From assembly GCF_013344475.1 (NCBI RefSeq), contig NZ_JABUOU010000003.1, positions 310,001 through 374,000 on the forward strand: DNA of 64,000 nt, written 5' to 3'. A model generated the notes under the pieces. It made no database searches, was not told the origin of the DNA, and was given only the letters and a program-made list of their open reading frames with translations. Positions 42,681-51,627 of the stretch are shown here, in pieces. The DNA comes from Martelella limonii (lineage in GTDB: Bacteria > Pseudomonadota > Alphaproteobacteria > Rhizobiales > Rhizobiaceae). The translations under genes and the position numbers were made by a program. The first letter of the stretch is position 1, and every line of letters starts with the position of its first letter.

Positions 42681-43383
42681 GGGCATGTCCCCCGAGATAG
42701 GCTTCGGCAACGCGCGGGTCGGCGGCGAGCGCCTTGGCATCGCCCTGCAGCACGATCTTGCCGCCTTCCATCACGGCAGCCTGATCCGCGATCCTCAGAA
42801 CCGATTTCGCATTCTGCTCGACGATCAGGATCGACAGGCCTTCGCTTCGGATCTGCTCCACGAGATCGAAGATCGCCTTGACGATCTTCGGCGCAAGGCC
42901 GAGCGAGGGCTCGTCCAGAAGCAGGATTTCCGGTTTTCCCATCAGCGCCCGCCCGATGCACAGCATCTGCTGCTCGCCGCCGGACAGCGATCCGGCCTCC
43001 TGGCTGATCCGCTCCTTCAGAATCGGAAACAGGCTGACGACATGGTCGAGCTCGGAAAGCCCGTGCCGGCCGCCGCCGATCAGCAGGTTCTCGCGCACCG
43101 TCATGTTGGAGAAGATCTGCCTTCCCTCCGGCGCCTGGGAAATGCCCGCCCGGACAATCGCATGGCTCGGCAGGCCGCTGACCACCTCGCCCTTGAAGCG
43201 GATCGTGCCGCCATCCGGCTTGTAGATGCCGGAGATGGCGCGCATCAGCGTGGTCTTGCCAACGCCGTTGGAGCCGAGCACGCCATAGATGCCTTTCTCT
43301 TCGACGCTCAGCGAAACGCCGTGGAGAATTTGCTGCACGCCCATGGAGACGGTGAGGTTTTCGACTTCGAGAACGGCGCTCAT
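42673..43383 (-). CDS. livF: branched-chain amino acid-type ABC transporter ATPase LivF
   Basis: This 236-residue ATPase has Walker A GSNGVGKTTLM (about 38-48), signature LSGGEQQML (about 137-145), Walker B ILLLDEPSLGLAP and the switch His in VEQNAKS. GGAGG lies 6 bases before the ATG. It overlaps livG by 4 bases. With LivG it powers uptake through LivHM. Confidence 0.95.
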   Translation of the reverse strand: MSAVLEVENLTVSMGVQQILHGVSLSVEEKGIYGVLGSNGVGKTTLMRAISGIYKPDGGTIRFKGEVVSGLPSHAIVRAGISQAPEGRQIFSNMTVRENLLIGGGRHGLSELDHVVSLFPILKERISQEAGSLSGGEQQMLCIGRALMGKPEILLLDEPSLGLAPKIVKAIFDLVEQIRSEGLSILIVEQNAKSVLRIADQAAVMEGGKIVLQGDAKALAADPRVAEAYLGGHAHV

Positions 43384-44132
43384 TCGTCACCTCCAAGATA
43401 AGCTTCGAGAACCACGGGGTCATTGCGCACCACCGAAGGAATGTCATCCGCGATCTTGCGGCCCGACGCGATGACGACCACCCGCTCGCAGATGCTCATC
43501 ACCAGGTTCATGTCATGCTCGACAAGCATGATCGGCAGGCCGTCGGCGTTGAGCTGCTTGACGAACGCCGCAAGCTCCGCCGTTTCCGTGTCGTTGAGCC
43601 CCGCCGCCGGCTCGTCGAGGATCAGAAATTGCGGGTCCATCGCCAGCGCGCGGGCGATTTCCAGATATTTTCGGCGGCCATAGGAAAGGTTGGCCGCAAG
43701 ATCGTCGGCGACCTCCGTCAGGCCCGTCATCTCCAGCGCCTTCCAGCTCGCCTGCGAGATCCTTTCGGCGCGTTTCCTGCCGCCGGCGATCGACTGGAAG
43801 AAGTTCATGCCAGTGGCGCCAAGCGCGCCGACCGACACGTTGTCGAACACCGTCATATTGGGAAAGATGCGCAGGTTCTGGAAGGTGCGCGACATGCCGC
43901 GCTTGGCGATCGCAAACGGCTTCTGGCCGGTGATGTCCTCACCCTTGAAGCGGACGCTGCCGCCTGACACCGGCGTGAAGCCGGAGATCAGGTTGAAGAG
44001 CGTCGTCTTGCCGGCGCCATTTGGCCCGATCAGGCCGACAAGCTCGCCTTCGCCGACATGGGTGGTGATGTCGTCAACCGCCTTCAGCCCGCCGAAATGG
44101 CGCGAGAGGTTCTGGATTTCGAGCACGTTCAT
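43380..44132 (-). CDS. livG: branched-chain amino acid-type ABC transporter ATPase LivG
   Basis: This 250-residue ATPase has Walker A GPNGAGKTTLFNLISG (about 36-51), signature LSYGRRKYLEIARAL and Walker B FLILDEPAAGLN, then VEHDMNLVM. The true start is the ATG at 44132, which overlaps the livM stop as ATGA. The extended upstream frame belongs to livM shadow sequence. Confidence 0.95.
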   Translation of the reverse strand: MNVLEIQNLSRHFGGLKAVDDITTHVGEGELVGLIGPNGAGKTTLFNLISGFTPVSGGSVRFKGEDITGQKPFAIAKRGMSRTFQNLRIFPNMTVFDNVSVGALGATGMNFFQSIAGGRKRAERISQASWKALEMTGLTEVADDLAANLSYGRRKYLEIARALAMDPQFLILDEPAAGLNDTETAELAAFVKQLNADGLPIMLVEHDMNLVMSICERVVVIASGRKIADDIPSVVRNDPVVLEAYLGGDE

Positions 44133-45139
44133 CGCCAGCCCACCTTCTTGTCGCCGGGGGCCGCGGCCCAGCGGTCGCCGAACTGGCGGCGGATCAGCGA
44201 GAGCGCAGGCACCTCGCCGAAAAGACCCTTGGGCAGGAACAGGATGGCGAGGAACATCACGAGGCCAACCGCGATGTTGCGGAAATCGCCGACATCGCGC
44301 AGCACTTCCGGCAGCAGGATCAGGAGCGCCGCGCCGATGATCGCTCCCGGCAGCGAGCCCAGCCCGCCGACGACCACCATCGCGAGAATCTGGATCGAAA
44401 CCGAAAAGTCGAAATCCTTCGGTGAGATATAGCCGGTCGTATAGGCCCAGAGCGCGCCCGCAAGACCTGCAAAGAAGGCAGAGAGCGTGAACACCTCGAT
44501 CTTTAGCCGGACGGTGTTGACGCCCATCGCATCGGTGCACTGGTCGTCCTCGCGCAGCGCCCTGAGCCCGTTGCCGTAATAGGAGTGGCTGATGCGGTGG
44601 ATGAGGAAGATCGAAACCGTCACGACGGCGGCAACGACGAAATAGATCCCGGTGTCGGAGGTGATCGAGATGCCGAACAGGCTCATGCCATCAAACAGCA
44701 TCACGCCGTTCGGCCCCTTGGTGAAGCCCACCCAGTTCAGCATGATCAGATAGAGCATCTGTCCGATCGCAAGCGTCGCCACGGCGAAATAGATCGACAC
44801 CAGCCGCATCGTCGGCAGCGCCACCAGAAAGGCGATCAGCGCGGCGACAAGGCCTGCAAGCGGCAGCCCCAGCGTGAAGCCGATGCCGTAATCGGACCCG
44901 AGAAGGGCAGCCGTGTAGGCGCCGACGCCGTAAAAGGCGGCATGGCCGAGATGCAGGAGGCCGGAGGTGCCGGAGACCATGTTGAGCGATGCCGAGAGCA
45001 GGACGAAGATCAGCACGAGGCTTGCGATCTGGTAGAAATATCCGCGATCAAATCCGTAAAGGGCTGCAGGAACGATCACGAACAGCAGGACCAGCGGCAG
45101 ACCGACCGAAAACAGGCGGGAGGACGGAAGCTTAAACAC
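44129..45139 (-). CDS. livM: branched-chain amino acid-type ABC permease LivM
   Basis: This 336-residue integral membrane protein has about nine hydrophobic segments and the LivM signatures NMVSGTSGLLHLGHAAFYGVGAY and KIEVFTLSAFFAGLAGALWA. GTG is the start, with AAGGAGGG just upstream, and it overlaps livH by 8 bases. It pairs with LivH to form the channel. Confidence 0.93.
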   Translation of the reverse strand: MFKLPSSRLFSVGLPLVLLFVIVPAALYGFDRGYFYQIASLVLIFVLLSASLNMVSGTSGLLHLGHAAFYGVGAYTAALLGSDYGIGFTLGLPLAGLVAALIAFLVALPTMRLVSIYFAVATLAIGQMLYLIMLNWVGFTKGPNGVMLFDGMSLFGISITSDTGIYFVVAAVVTVSIFLIHRISHSYYGNGLRALREDDQCTDAMGVNTVRLKIEVFTLSAFFAGLAGALWAYTTGYISPKDFDFSVSIQILAMVVVGGLGSLPGAIIGAALLILLPEVLRDVGDFRNIAVGLVMFLAILFLPKGLFGEVPALSLIRRQFGDRWAAAPGDKKVGWR

Positions 45140-46046
45140 GTTCCCTCCTTGCCCCGAACAGGCCGCGCGGGAAGAAGATCAGCGTGACGATCAGGAAGCC
45201 ATAGGCCACCATGTCCGCCCAGTTGGACGAGATGAACGTGGTGGCAAGGCCTTCCGAGAGACCAAGCAGCAGTGCGCAGATCACCGCTCCGGGGATCGAT
45301 GTCAGCCCGCCCATGATCATCGCCACGAAGGCCTTGATGCCGGGCACGAACCCCATCGCCGGAAAGATCGCGCCGTAATAGAGGCCAACGAGCAGGCCGG
45401 CGGCACCGCCCATCATGGAGCCGACGACAAACGTCGACACGATCGTCATATCGGTGTTGATGCCGACATATTTCGCGCCGAGCGCATTGTTCGACACGGC
45501 CCGGATCGAAAGACCGATGCGGGTGCGCTTCAGGACATATTGAAGCCCGCCCAGCATGACGATCGCGACGACCAGGATGATGATATCGCCATTGGAAATC
45601 GTCACCGGTCCGAGCTGGATCGGCTTGTTGATCATGTAATCGAAGGGAACGGCCTGCATCTGCGATCCGAAGATCAGCTCAAGCGCTTCGCGCACCACGA
45701 TCGAAACCGCAAGCGACGACATCAGCGTCGCCTCGCGCATGGCGCGCGATTTCAGCGAGGCCTCGTCCGAAAACCGCCGGAAGGGACGAAATGCGATCCG
45801 CTCCAGGCCGAAACCGGCAAGCGCGCCGATGGCCAGCGCAATGAAGAGCACGATCAGGAGCGGCGGCGCAAAGGCGGTGATGGCGATCAGCCCGGCGAAG
45901 GCGCCGATCGTGTAGACCTCGCCATGGGCAAAGTTGACGACGTTGAGAACGCCGAAGATCAGCGTGAACCCGATCGCCATCAGGGCATAGGTGACGCCGA
46001 GCGAAAGGCCGATGAGCAATTGTTGGAGATAATATGGATCAAGCAA
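45132..46046 (-). CDS. livH: branched-chain amino acid-type ABC permease LivH
   Basis: This 304-residue permease has about eight hydrophobic segments, the LivH-type GLSLGVTYALMAIGFTLIFGVLNVVNFAHGE near the N-terminus (best part VLNVVNFAHGE) and GLLVGLYYGAIFPAMGF. The start is TTG at 46046 with GGAG 9 bases upstream. It follows the binding-protein gene after a hairpin. Confidence 0.93.
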   Translation of the reverse strand: MLDPYYLQQLLIGLSLGVTYALMAIGFTLIFGVLNVVNFAHGEVYTIGAFAGLIAITAFAPPLLIVLFIALAIGALAGFGLERIAFRPFRRFSDEASLKSRAMREATLMSSLAVSIVVREALELIFGSQMQAVPFDYMINKPIQLGPVTISNGDIIILVVAIVMLGGLQYVLKRTRIGLSIRAVSNNALGAKYVGINTDMTIVSTFVVGSMMGGAAGLLVGLYYGAIFPAMGFVPGIKAFVAMIMGGLTSIPGAVICALLLGLSEGLATTFISSNWADMVAYGFLIVTLIFFPRGLFGARRERV

Positions 46047-46134
46047 GATGCGTAACTCCGCATGAGTGGCCAGCCCGTGAATGATGAGCGCACCGGAAGA
46101 GGCAAGTGTAGCGTCTTTTCAAAAAAGCGGGAGA

Positions 46135-46168
46135 GCCCGGCAGGCGCGAAAGGTGCAGCCTGCCGGGC
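46135..46168 (-). terminator. hairpin between livJ-like gene and livH
   Basis: GCCCGGCAGGC (46135-46145) and GCCTGCCGGGC (46158-46168) form a perfect 11-bp stem with a 12-base loop. On the minus strand a T run follows about ten bases later. It lies just after the binding-protein stop and probably limits read-through into the permease genes or stabilises the binding-protein message. Confidence 0.6.
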
Positions 46169-46178
46169 GCTGGCGATA

Positions 46179-47309
46179 TCAGTTGGACACCGGGGTGAAT
46201 TCACCGCCTTCGACGAGGGCTCTGGTCAACTGTTTCTGCGGCTCGCGATCCGGCCCGAAGGTCGTCACACCGGTCACGCCCGGAAAATCGGTCGTGGCGG
46301 CAAGCGCATCGCGAACGGTTTCACGGGTCACGTCAGGATAGGCCTTCACGATCGCATCGAGCATGATGTTGACGGCGTCATAGGCCTGGGCCGGAAACTG
46401 GCCCGGCAGGTCTCCGCGCTCTTCTTGCCATGCCTCCACGAATTCCTGCACCTCGGGACGATCATCGTTCGGCATGAAGGTCGCCGCCAGTCGCATCCCA
46501 TCGGCGTCCGTTCCGGCAAGCTCGATCAATTGCGGGCTGTAGGCAGCCGATGTCGAGAAGATCGGGATATCAAGTCCGAGCTGCTTGGCCTGCTTCAGGA
46601 AATTGGCTCCGTCTTCGTAGAAGAAGCCGGTATAGATCGCATCGGGCTCGGCGCGTTCGATCTTGGTGATGATCGAACGGAAATCCGGCAGGCCGCGATT
46701 GAAATATTCCGAGAAGACGATCTCGCCGCCATTCTTCTTCACCTCGTCGGCGAAGTTGTCGACGACGGTCTGGCCCCAGTCCGTCTGCTCCGAAATGACG
46801 GCGATCTTCTTGTAGCCTTCGGCGTTCATCCAGTCCGCATTGAACGGGCCTTCCTGCGCTTGGGTGGTGATGTTGCGGAACTGATAGGGCGAGATCTTCG
46901 TATAATCGGGATGCGATGCCGTCTGTGAGAGCTGCGGCACGCCTTCGCGCTGATAGACCTGGGCGGCGGCCATCGAAACGCCCGAGGTAAAATCGCCCAG
47001 CACGGCGACGATTTCGTCATTGTCGGCGAATTTGCGCGCGATCGTGACGCCTTCCTTGGCATCCGAACGCGAGTCTTCGTAGATGATCTCCACGGGGACC
47101 GGAAGCTCCCCGGAAGCATTGAATTTTTCCAGCGCGATTTCCGCGGCCGTCTGGAAATCCTTGCCATACTGGGCGGTCGCGCCCGTCAACGGCAGCTGAT
47201 ACCCGATCTTGATCGGATCACCATCTGCAGCAAACGAAAGCCCGGTCGCAAGCGCCGTCGTGGCGATACCGGCAGCCATTGCCAGCGCCGATTTTCGAAG
47301 TCCATTCAT
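46179..47309 (-). CDS. ABC transporter substrate-binding protein, LivJ-like
   Basis: This 376-residue periplasmic receptor has a signal peptide (about 1-27, ending LSFAADGDP). The Leu/Ile/Val-binding fold follows: IKIGYQLPLTGATAQYGKD, IIYEDSRSDAKEGVTIARKF, AVLGDFTSGVSMAAAQVYQ and KKIAVISEQTDWGQTVVDNF. GAGGAG lies 6 bases before the ATG. The ligand is an amino acid or amide-like compound. The racemase and ATC-hydrolase-family genes in the operon hint at a non-standard amino acid. Confidence 0.93.
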   Translation of the reverse strand: MNGLRKSALAMAAGIATTALATGLSFAADGDPIKIGYQLPLTGATAQYGKDFQTAAEIALEKFNASGELPVPVEIIYEDSRSDAKEGVTIARKFADNDEIVAVLGDFTSGVSMAAAQVYQREGVPQLSQTASHPDYTKISPYQFRNITTQAQEGPFNADWMNAEGYKKIAVISEQTDWGQTVVDNFADEVKKNGGEIVFSEYFNRGLPDFRSIITKIERAEPDAIYTGFFYEDGANFLKQAKQLGLDIPIFSTSAAYSPQLIELAGTDADGMRLAATFMPNDDRPEVQEFVEAWQEERGDLPGQFPAQAYDAVNIMLDAIVKAYPDVTRETVRDALAATTDFPGVTGVTTFGPDREPQKQLTRALVEGGEFTPVSN

Positions 47310-47541
47310 GTCGTTCTCCTCTGTGGTCTTTCTTTTGTTGTTTTGTGAAAGATCGTTGATCAAGTGACACCTGCCTTGCTGTGATGCTGTTGCAGTAGCT
47401 GCTAGCAGGCTTTGCACCCTGGAATGAGAAAGTGGTTTGCGCGGCGCCTCCGTTCATTAGAAACCTTTACCAAAACATGCGCTTTTTGCGGTACGCCGCC
47501 TGACAGGACAATCAAGCAAATTACATGCCAGGGCAACCCGG

Positions 47542-48267
47542 TCAGGCCGGCTCCCGCAGCAGGCCCTGATCCTCGGCGCATGCGAAATCGACGGCGGCGA
47601 CGGCGTGCAGCCTGGTCGAATCGAAGACCGGCAGGTCGGTATCGCCGGGCCCGATCAGAAGTCCGATCTCCGTGCATCCGAGGATCACGCAATCGCAGCC
47701 CGCATCCCTCGCCTTTTCGATGGCCCTGCAATAGGCCGCCCGCGACCCGTCGTCGATGATGCCGCAGCAAAGCTCATCGAAAATGATATCGTGCACGGCC
47801 TGCCGGTCGGCGGCATCCGGGACCATGGCAGAAATGCCGAACGCGGTCGCGAGGCGGTCGCGGTAAAAGCCCTGTTCCATCGTGTAGCGGGTCGCAAGCA
47901 GCAGCGGACGCTTCATGCCGGCCGATTTCAGCGCCGCCCCGGTCACATCGACGATATGAATGAGGGGGATATCGAAATGCGCCGAAACCTCGCTGGCGAT
48001 CATGTGCATGGTATTTGTGCAGATCAGCACGCAATCCGCGCCACCCTCTTGCAGGTTTCGTCCGACCTTGCCGAGATAGGCGCTCGCCCTGTCCCATTGC
48101 CCCGCCTTCTGCCAGGCAACCACCTGCGAGAAATCCACCGAATGCATGAGAATGTCGGCAGAGGCCAGGCCGCCAAACCGCTTCCGGACAAGCTCGTTGA
48201 TTTCACGGTAATAAACCGCCGTCGATTCCCAGCTCATGCCGCCGATCAGGCCTATCGTCTTTCTCAC
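47542..48267 (-). CDS. aspartate/glutamate racemase family protein
   Basis: This 241-residue protein begins RKTIGLIGGMSWEST, the typical aspartate racemase start. The two catalytic cysteines lie in CTNTMH (about residue 80) and LGCTEIGLL (about 190). It would invert the alpha carbon of an amino acid. The GTG at 48267 is favoured because AGGAG is 7 bases upstream; the ATGs at 48273 and 48282 are badly spaced from it. It leads the transporter operon and is divergent from an Lrp/AsnC regulator. Confidence 0.85.
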   Translation of the reverse strand: MRKTIGLIGGMSWESTAVYYREINELVRKRFGGLASADILMHSVDFSQVVAWQKAGQWDRASAYLGKVGRNLQEGGADCVLICTNTMHMIASEVSAHFDIPLIHIVDVTGAALKSAGMKRPLLLATRYTMEQGFYRDRLATAFGISAMVPDAADRQAVHDIIFDELCCGIIDDGSRAAYCRAIEKARDAGCDCVILGCTEIGLLIGPGDTDLPVFDSTRLHAVAAVDFACAEDQGLLREPA

Positions 48268-48429
48268 GTTCATTCTCCTCATGCTTTTCACCCACGATAG
48301 CTGAGCTGCGGCGCAAAATGAGATCGAAGATCGCAGCAAATTGGCATGTTCTCGCGATAATTTCTTGCAGTATGGATCAATCGCGCGATTATTTTCCGGC
48401 CATCAGTTCTTCCCTGCGATTGGATTGCC

Positions 48430-48891
48430 ATGTTTGACCAACGCGACCGCAAGATCGTCGAGTTTCTTCAGCAGGACGCCGACATGCCGGTCACCGATCT
48501 CGCCGATGCTGTCGGGTTGTCGGCCTCCGCCTGTTGGCGGCGGATCAAGAACCTTGAGGAAACCGGCCTGATTGCACGCAAGGTGGCCATCGTCGACCGC
48601 CGGAAGGCAAATGTCGGCATGACGGTATTCGTCGCCGTGCGCACCTCGCGTCATTCCATGGACTGGCTGGAGAGTTTCCGCCGCGCGATCAGCGACATAC
48701 CCGAGATCGTCGAGGCCTACCGTCTCACAGGAGAGATGGACTATCTGCTGAGGCTGGTGGTGCCCGATGTCGAAGTCTATGACGCCGTCTACAAGCGGCT
48801 GATCGCGCGCCTCGACTTCACCGACATCTCGTCATTCATCGGCATGGAGGAACTGAAATACACCACCGCCGTGCCGATGAACTATTTGTAG
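48430..48891 (+). CDS. Lrp/AsnC-family transcriptional regulator
   Basis: This 153-residue regulator has a helix-turn-helix (about 5-55, ADAVGLSASACWRRIKNLEETG) and a RAM ligand domain (about 65-148, EIVEAYRLTGEMDYLLRLVVPD). Members sense amino acids and usually control adjacent uptake and catabolic genes. It is divergent from the racemase gene, with 162 bases between, so it likely governs the racemase-Liv-ATC hydrolase-FMO operon. Confidence 0.93.
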   Translation: MFDQRDRKIVEFLQQDADMPVTDLADAVGLSASACWRRIKNLEETGLIARKVAIVDRRKANVGMTVFVAVRTSRHSMDWLESFRRAISDIPEIVEAYRLTGEMDYLLRLVVPDVEVYDAVYKRLIARLDFTDISSFIGMEELKYTTAVPMNYL

Positions 48892-49428
48892 CCTGCCCCG
48901 CGCAATCAGGCGCTCTCGATCAGGATCCGAAAAGCTGACGGCATCCCGTCAGGGGGCGCGACAAGCGAGGCAATCGCCCTTGCGGCGTTCCGCACATCTT
49001 CGGTCAAGGCGTCCATCGCGGCTTCCCGTCCCCCATTCGGTCAGGACAAGGACGCCTGAGGGAATGGCAGAAGACACAGGGCCCGCACATCTTTCTCCAC
49101 ACAGAACCCGATCGGACGTCCTGGCAGTTGCAGACGAAACTGGCCCGCGCGATCAGTTGCTGCCCAAAGCAGGTTCGCATGATCGAAAAGCGAATGAAGC
49201 AAGAGCTCCCTCCCTCTGCCACCTTCGCCTGTCTTTCCAGAGGCTTGGACGCGCAAAGGCCTTTCCGGCCTGCCAACGGATCAGGATTTTCACGACAATC
49301 GGAGCAAGGTTTCACGCCGGAAGCTTACAGAACCGGGAATTGTGGTGTAGAGTGATGGAAACAACGGTGAGAGATGAAGACGTCATCTCGCGGCTTGCCG
49401 TCAATCTTGCTTCAACGGGAATGAATAC
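48892..49428. other. non-coding or degenerate stretch
   Basis: No convincing gene is seen in 537 bases. A minus-strand frame at 48906-49016 (36 codons, MDALTEDVRNAARAIASLVA, then a PPDGMPSAFRILIESA end) has protein-like composition but a stop just upstream. It may be a gene remnant or a very small protein. Overlapping longer frames on both strands look like chance. Confidence 0.4.
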
Positions 49429-49674
49429 ATGAACGAATTCGACTATCAGGTCGAAGCTGCCCTCTATCCTGGCCGCAAGGCAAAGGGAAACCGCAGCCCT
49501 CGATACAGACGCTTCGATACGGCTGCCGACGCAGTGCGGTTTGCGGTGGAAGAGATGGAAGGCTGTCAGCTTCGTGGGTCGGTACTGGAGATTGAAGAAA
49601 GCCGTTACGACGACAGGCAGATCCGCAAGCTCTACGATGCGCCGGAATACCCGCTCGTGCGCAGCGAAAAATGA
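49429..49674 (+). CDS. conserved small protein, unknown function
   Basis: This 81-residue acidic protein contains RYRRFDTAADAVRFAVEEM (about 25-43) and LRGSVLEIEESRYDDRQIRKLYD. It looks like a compact alpha/beta protein of a kind often found in Rhizobiales genomes. I do not recognise a named family. It is followed 61 bases later by a transglutaminase gene but need not be linked to it. Confidence 0.65.
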   Translation: MNEFDYQVEAALYPGRKAKGNRSPRYRRFDTAADAVRFAVEEMEGCQLRGSVLEIEESRYDDRQIRKLYDAPEYPLVRSEK

Positions 49675-49735
49675 TGGAAGCTGCTGAGATTCACGGCTCA
49701 TCTCCGCACGACCCGCACCCAAGCGCCGTTTCCGG

Positions 49736-50632
49736 ATGACGGTCTTCTCGGTGCGGCATCTCACCGTCTATCGATACCGGAAGCCGGTCGTTTTCGGCCG
49801 GCACCGGCTGATGTTTCGCCCCCGGGACAGTTTCGACCAGAGGCTTTTGAGCTGCACGCTCAACATCGGCCCGCAAAGCGCGCGCATCCACTGGATGCAC
49901 GATGTCTTCGGCAATTGCATCGCGTTTGTCGATGTCGACGTTCCGGCGTCCGAGCTCAGCTTCGAGACCACCATCGAAATCGATCACATGGCGCATATCC
50001 CGATCGATCTCGAATTGGACCAGAGAGCGTCCGGCTTCCCGTTTTCCTATGATGCGGAAGAGGCCATCGATCTTGAGAAGACCATCGCGCGCCATTATCC
50101 CGATCCCGGCGATGAAGTCGGCCGCTGGGCGAAGCGCTTTGTGCCCTATGGCAATGCCGCGCGCACCGGCCACGTGCTGATGACGCTCTGCAACGGGATC
50201 AGGGAAAGCTTCACCTATGTCCGGCGCAGCGCATACGGCACCCAGAAGCCCGGCGAAACGCTTGCGCTGCGCAGCGGCACCTGCCGCGACTTCGCGCTCC
50301 TGATGATGGAGGCGGCCCGCTCGCTCGGCCTCGCGGCCTCTTTCGTGACCGGGTATATCTATGTGCCGGACCGCGACGGCTCCGTGACGCTTGGCGGCGG
50401 CTCGACCCACGCCTGGTGCCAGGTCTATCTCCCGGGTGCGGGATGGGTGGAGTTCGATCCGACCAACGGCATTGTCGGCAACCGCGACCTCATCCGCGTC
50501 GCAACCGCCAGGGACCCGGTCCAGGCGGTTCCCTTGTCGGGCAGCTATGATGGCGGGGCAGCCGATTTCGACAGCCTGGAAGTGCAGGTCAATGTCACGA
50601 CGCAGGCGGGCGCCGTGAGCGCCGCAGTCTGA
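49736..50632 (+). CDS. transglutaminase-like cysteine protease family protein
   Basis: This 298-residue protein has a bacterial transglutaminase N-terminal beta domain (about 1-85, HLTVYRYRKPVVFGRHRLMFRPR) and a transglutaminase core with the full triad: Cys183 in SGTCRDFA, His225 in STHAWCQVYLPG and Asp241 in EFDPTNG. There is no signal peptide, so it is cytoplasmic. Such proteins are probably proteases or amidases. Another transglutaminase-like gene follows 161 bases later. Confidence 0.9.
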   Translation: MTVFSVRHLTVYRYRKPVVFGRHRLMFRPRDSFDQRLLSCTLNIGPQSARIHWMHDVFGNCIAFVDVDVPASELSFETTIEIDHMAHIPIDLELDQRASGFPFSYDAEEAIDLEKTIARHYPDPGDEVGRWAKRFVPYGNAARTGHVLMTLCNGIRESFTYVRRSAYGTQKPGETLALRSGTCRDFALLMMEAARSLGLAASFVTGYIYVPDRDGSVTLGGGSTHAWCQVYLPGAGWVEFDPTNGIVGNRDLIRVATARDPVQAVPLSGSYDGGAADFDSLEVQVNVTTQAGAVSAAV

Positions 50633-50793
50633 TCGCGCCGCCTGTGCGGCCTGCGGAAAGACTGCGACTGCATTCTGGCGGTGATCATGCAGGAGCCGGC
50701 CGACTATTCCGCCATTCGACCGGGCCGAACGTCGCGCTGCAGCGTTACATCTTTTGAAATGACCGATCGCTCACAGCAAGGAACAGGTACGAC

Positions 50794-51597
50794 ATGAAGA
50801 TACGCGCTGGCTTTCATATCGGCTACGACTGCGAACAGCCAACCCCGATGTTGCTGTCGCTCAATGTCTTCCCGTCCCGCTGGGCCGATCTGCTGACGTC
50901 GCAGGTCCTGTCCTTCGACCGTCCGATCTCTGTATCGGCCTATACCGATGTTTTCGGCAATGCCTGCAACCGCATCGTCGCCCCGCCCGGAAGGACAACG
51001 ATCTCCACGTCCTTCGAAATCCATGACGACGGTCTTCCCGATCCCGTTCCCTACGGCGCCATCCAGCACCAGATCAACGAATTGCCCGATGATGTGCTGG
51101 TCTTTCTGCTCGGCAGCCGCTACTGCGACACCGACCGTCTGGCCGATTTTGCCTGGAGCTACTTTGCCAATACACCGCTCGGCTGGCCGCGCGTGCAGGC
51201 GGTCCTGGACTTCGCCCATCAGCGGATCGCCTTCGACTACATGAAGGCCGATCCGTTCAGGACCGCATTCGGCGGCTTCAACGATGGCGTCGGCGTCTGC
51301 CGCGACTATGCCCACCTCGCCATCACGCTCTGCCGCTGCCTCAACATTCCGGCGCGCTATTGCACCGGCTATCTGGGCGATATCGGCGTACCGAGGGATC
51401 CGAACCCGATGGATTTCAGCGCCTGGATGGAAGTCTATCTCGGCGGTCGCTGGTACACGGTCGATGCGCGCCACAACAAGCCGCGCATCGGTCGCATCCT
51501 GATGGCGAGGGGCCGCGATGCAACCGATGTGGCGATGTCGACGGCTTTCGGCCCCGCCATTCTCCGACAGTTCGACGTCGTCACCGAGGAAATCTGA
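50794..51597 (+). CDS. transglutaminase-like protein with altered catalytic histidine
   Basis: This 267-residue protein has an N-terminal beta domain and a transglutaminase core. Cys169 lies in GVCRDYAHLA and Asp224 in WYTVDARHN. The position of the catalytic His in the neighbouring paralogue (THAW) reads FSAW here, so Ser replaces His. Either another residue serves or the protein has lost classical activity. AAGGAACAGG precedes the ATG. It converges on ndvB. Confidence 0.85.
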   Translation: MKIRAGFHIGYDCEQPTPMLLSLNVFPSRWADLLTSQVLSFDRPISVSAYTDVFGNACNRIVAPPGRTTISTSFEIHDDGLPDPVPYGAIQHQINELPDDVLVFLLGSRYCDTDRLADFAWSYFANTPLGWPRVQAVLDFAHQRIAFDYMKADPFRTAFGGFNDGVGVCRDYAHLAITLCRCLNIPARYCTGYLGDIGVPRDPNPMDFSAWMEVYLGGRWYTVDARHNKPRIGRILMARGRDATDVAMSTAFGPAILRQFDVVTEEI

Positions 51598-51627
51598 GCC
51601 GGCGAAAGGCCGGTTCCGCTTCCCCAA

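Noticed and set aside
49004-49432. Overlapping frames on both strands in the gap before 49429
   Set aside because: Composition is Cys/Arg/Ser-rich, there are no motifs or ribosome sites, and the frames conflict with each other.
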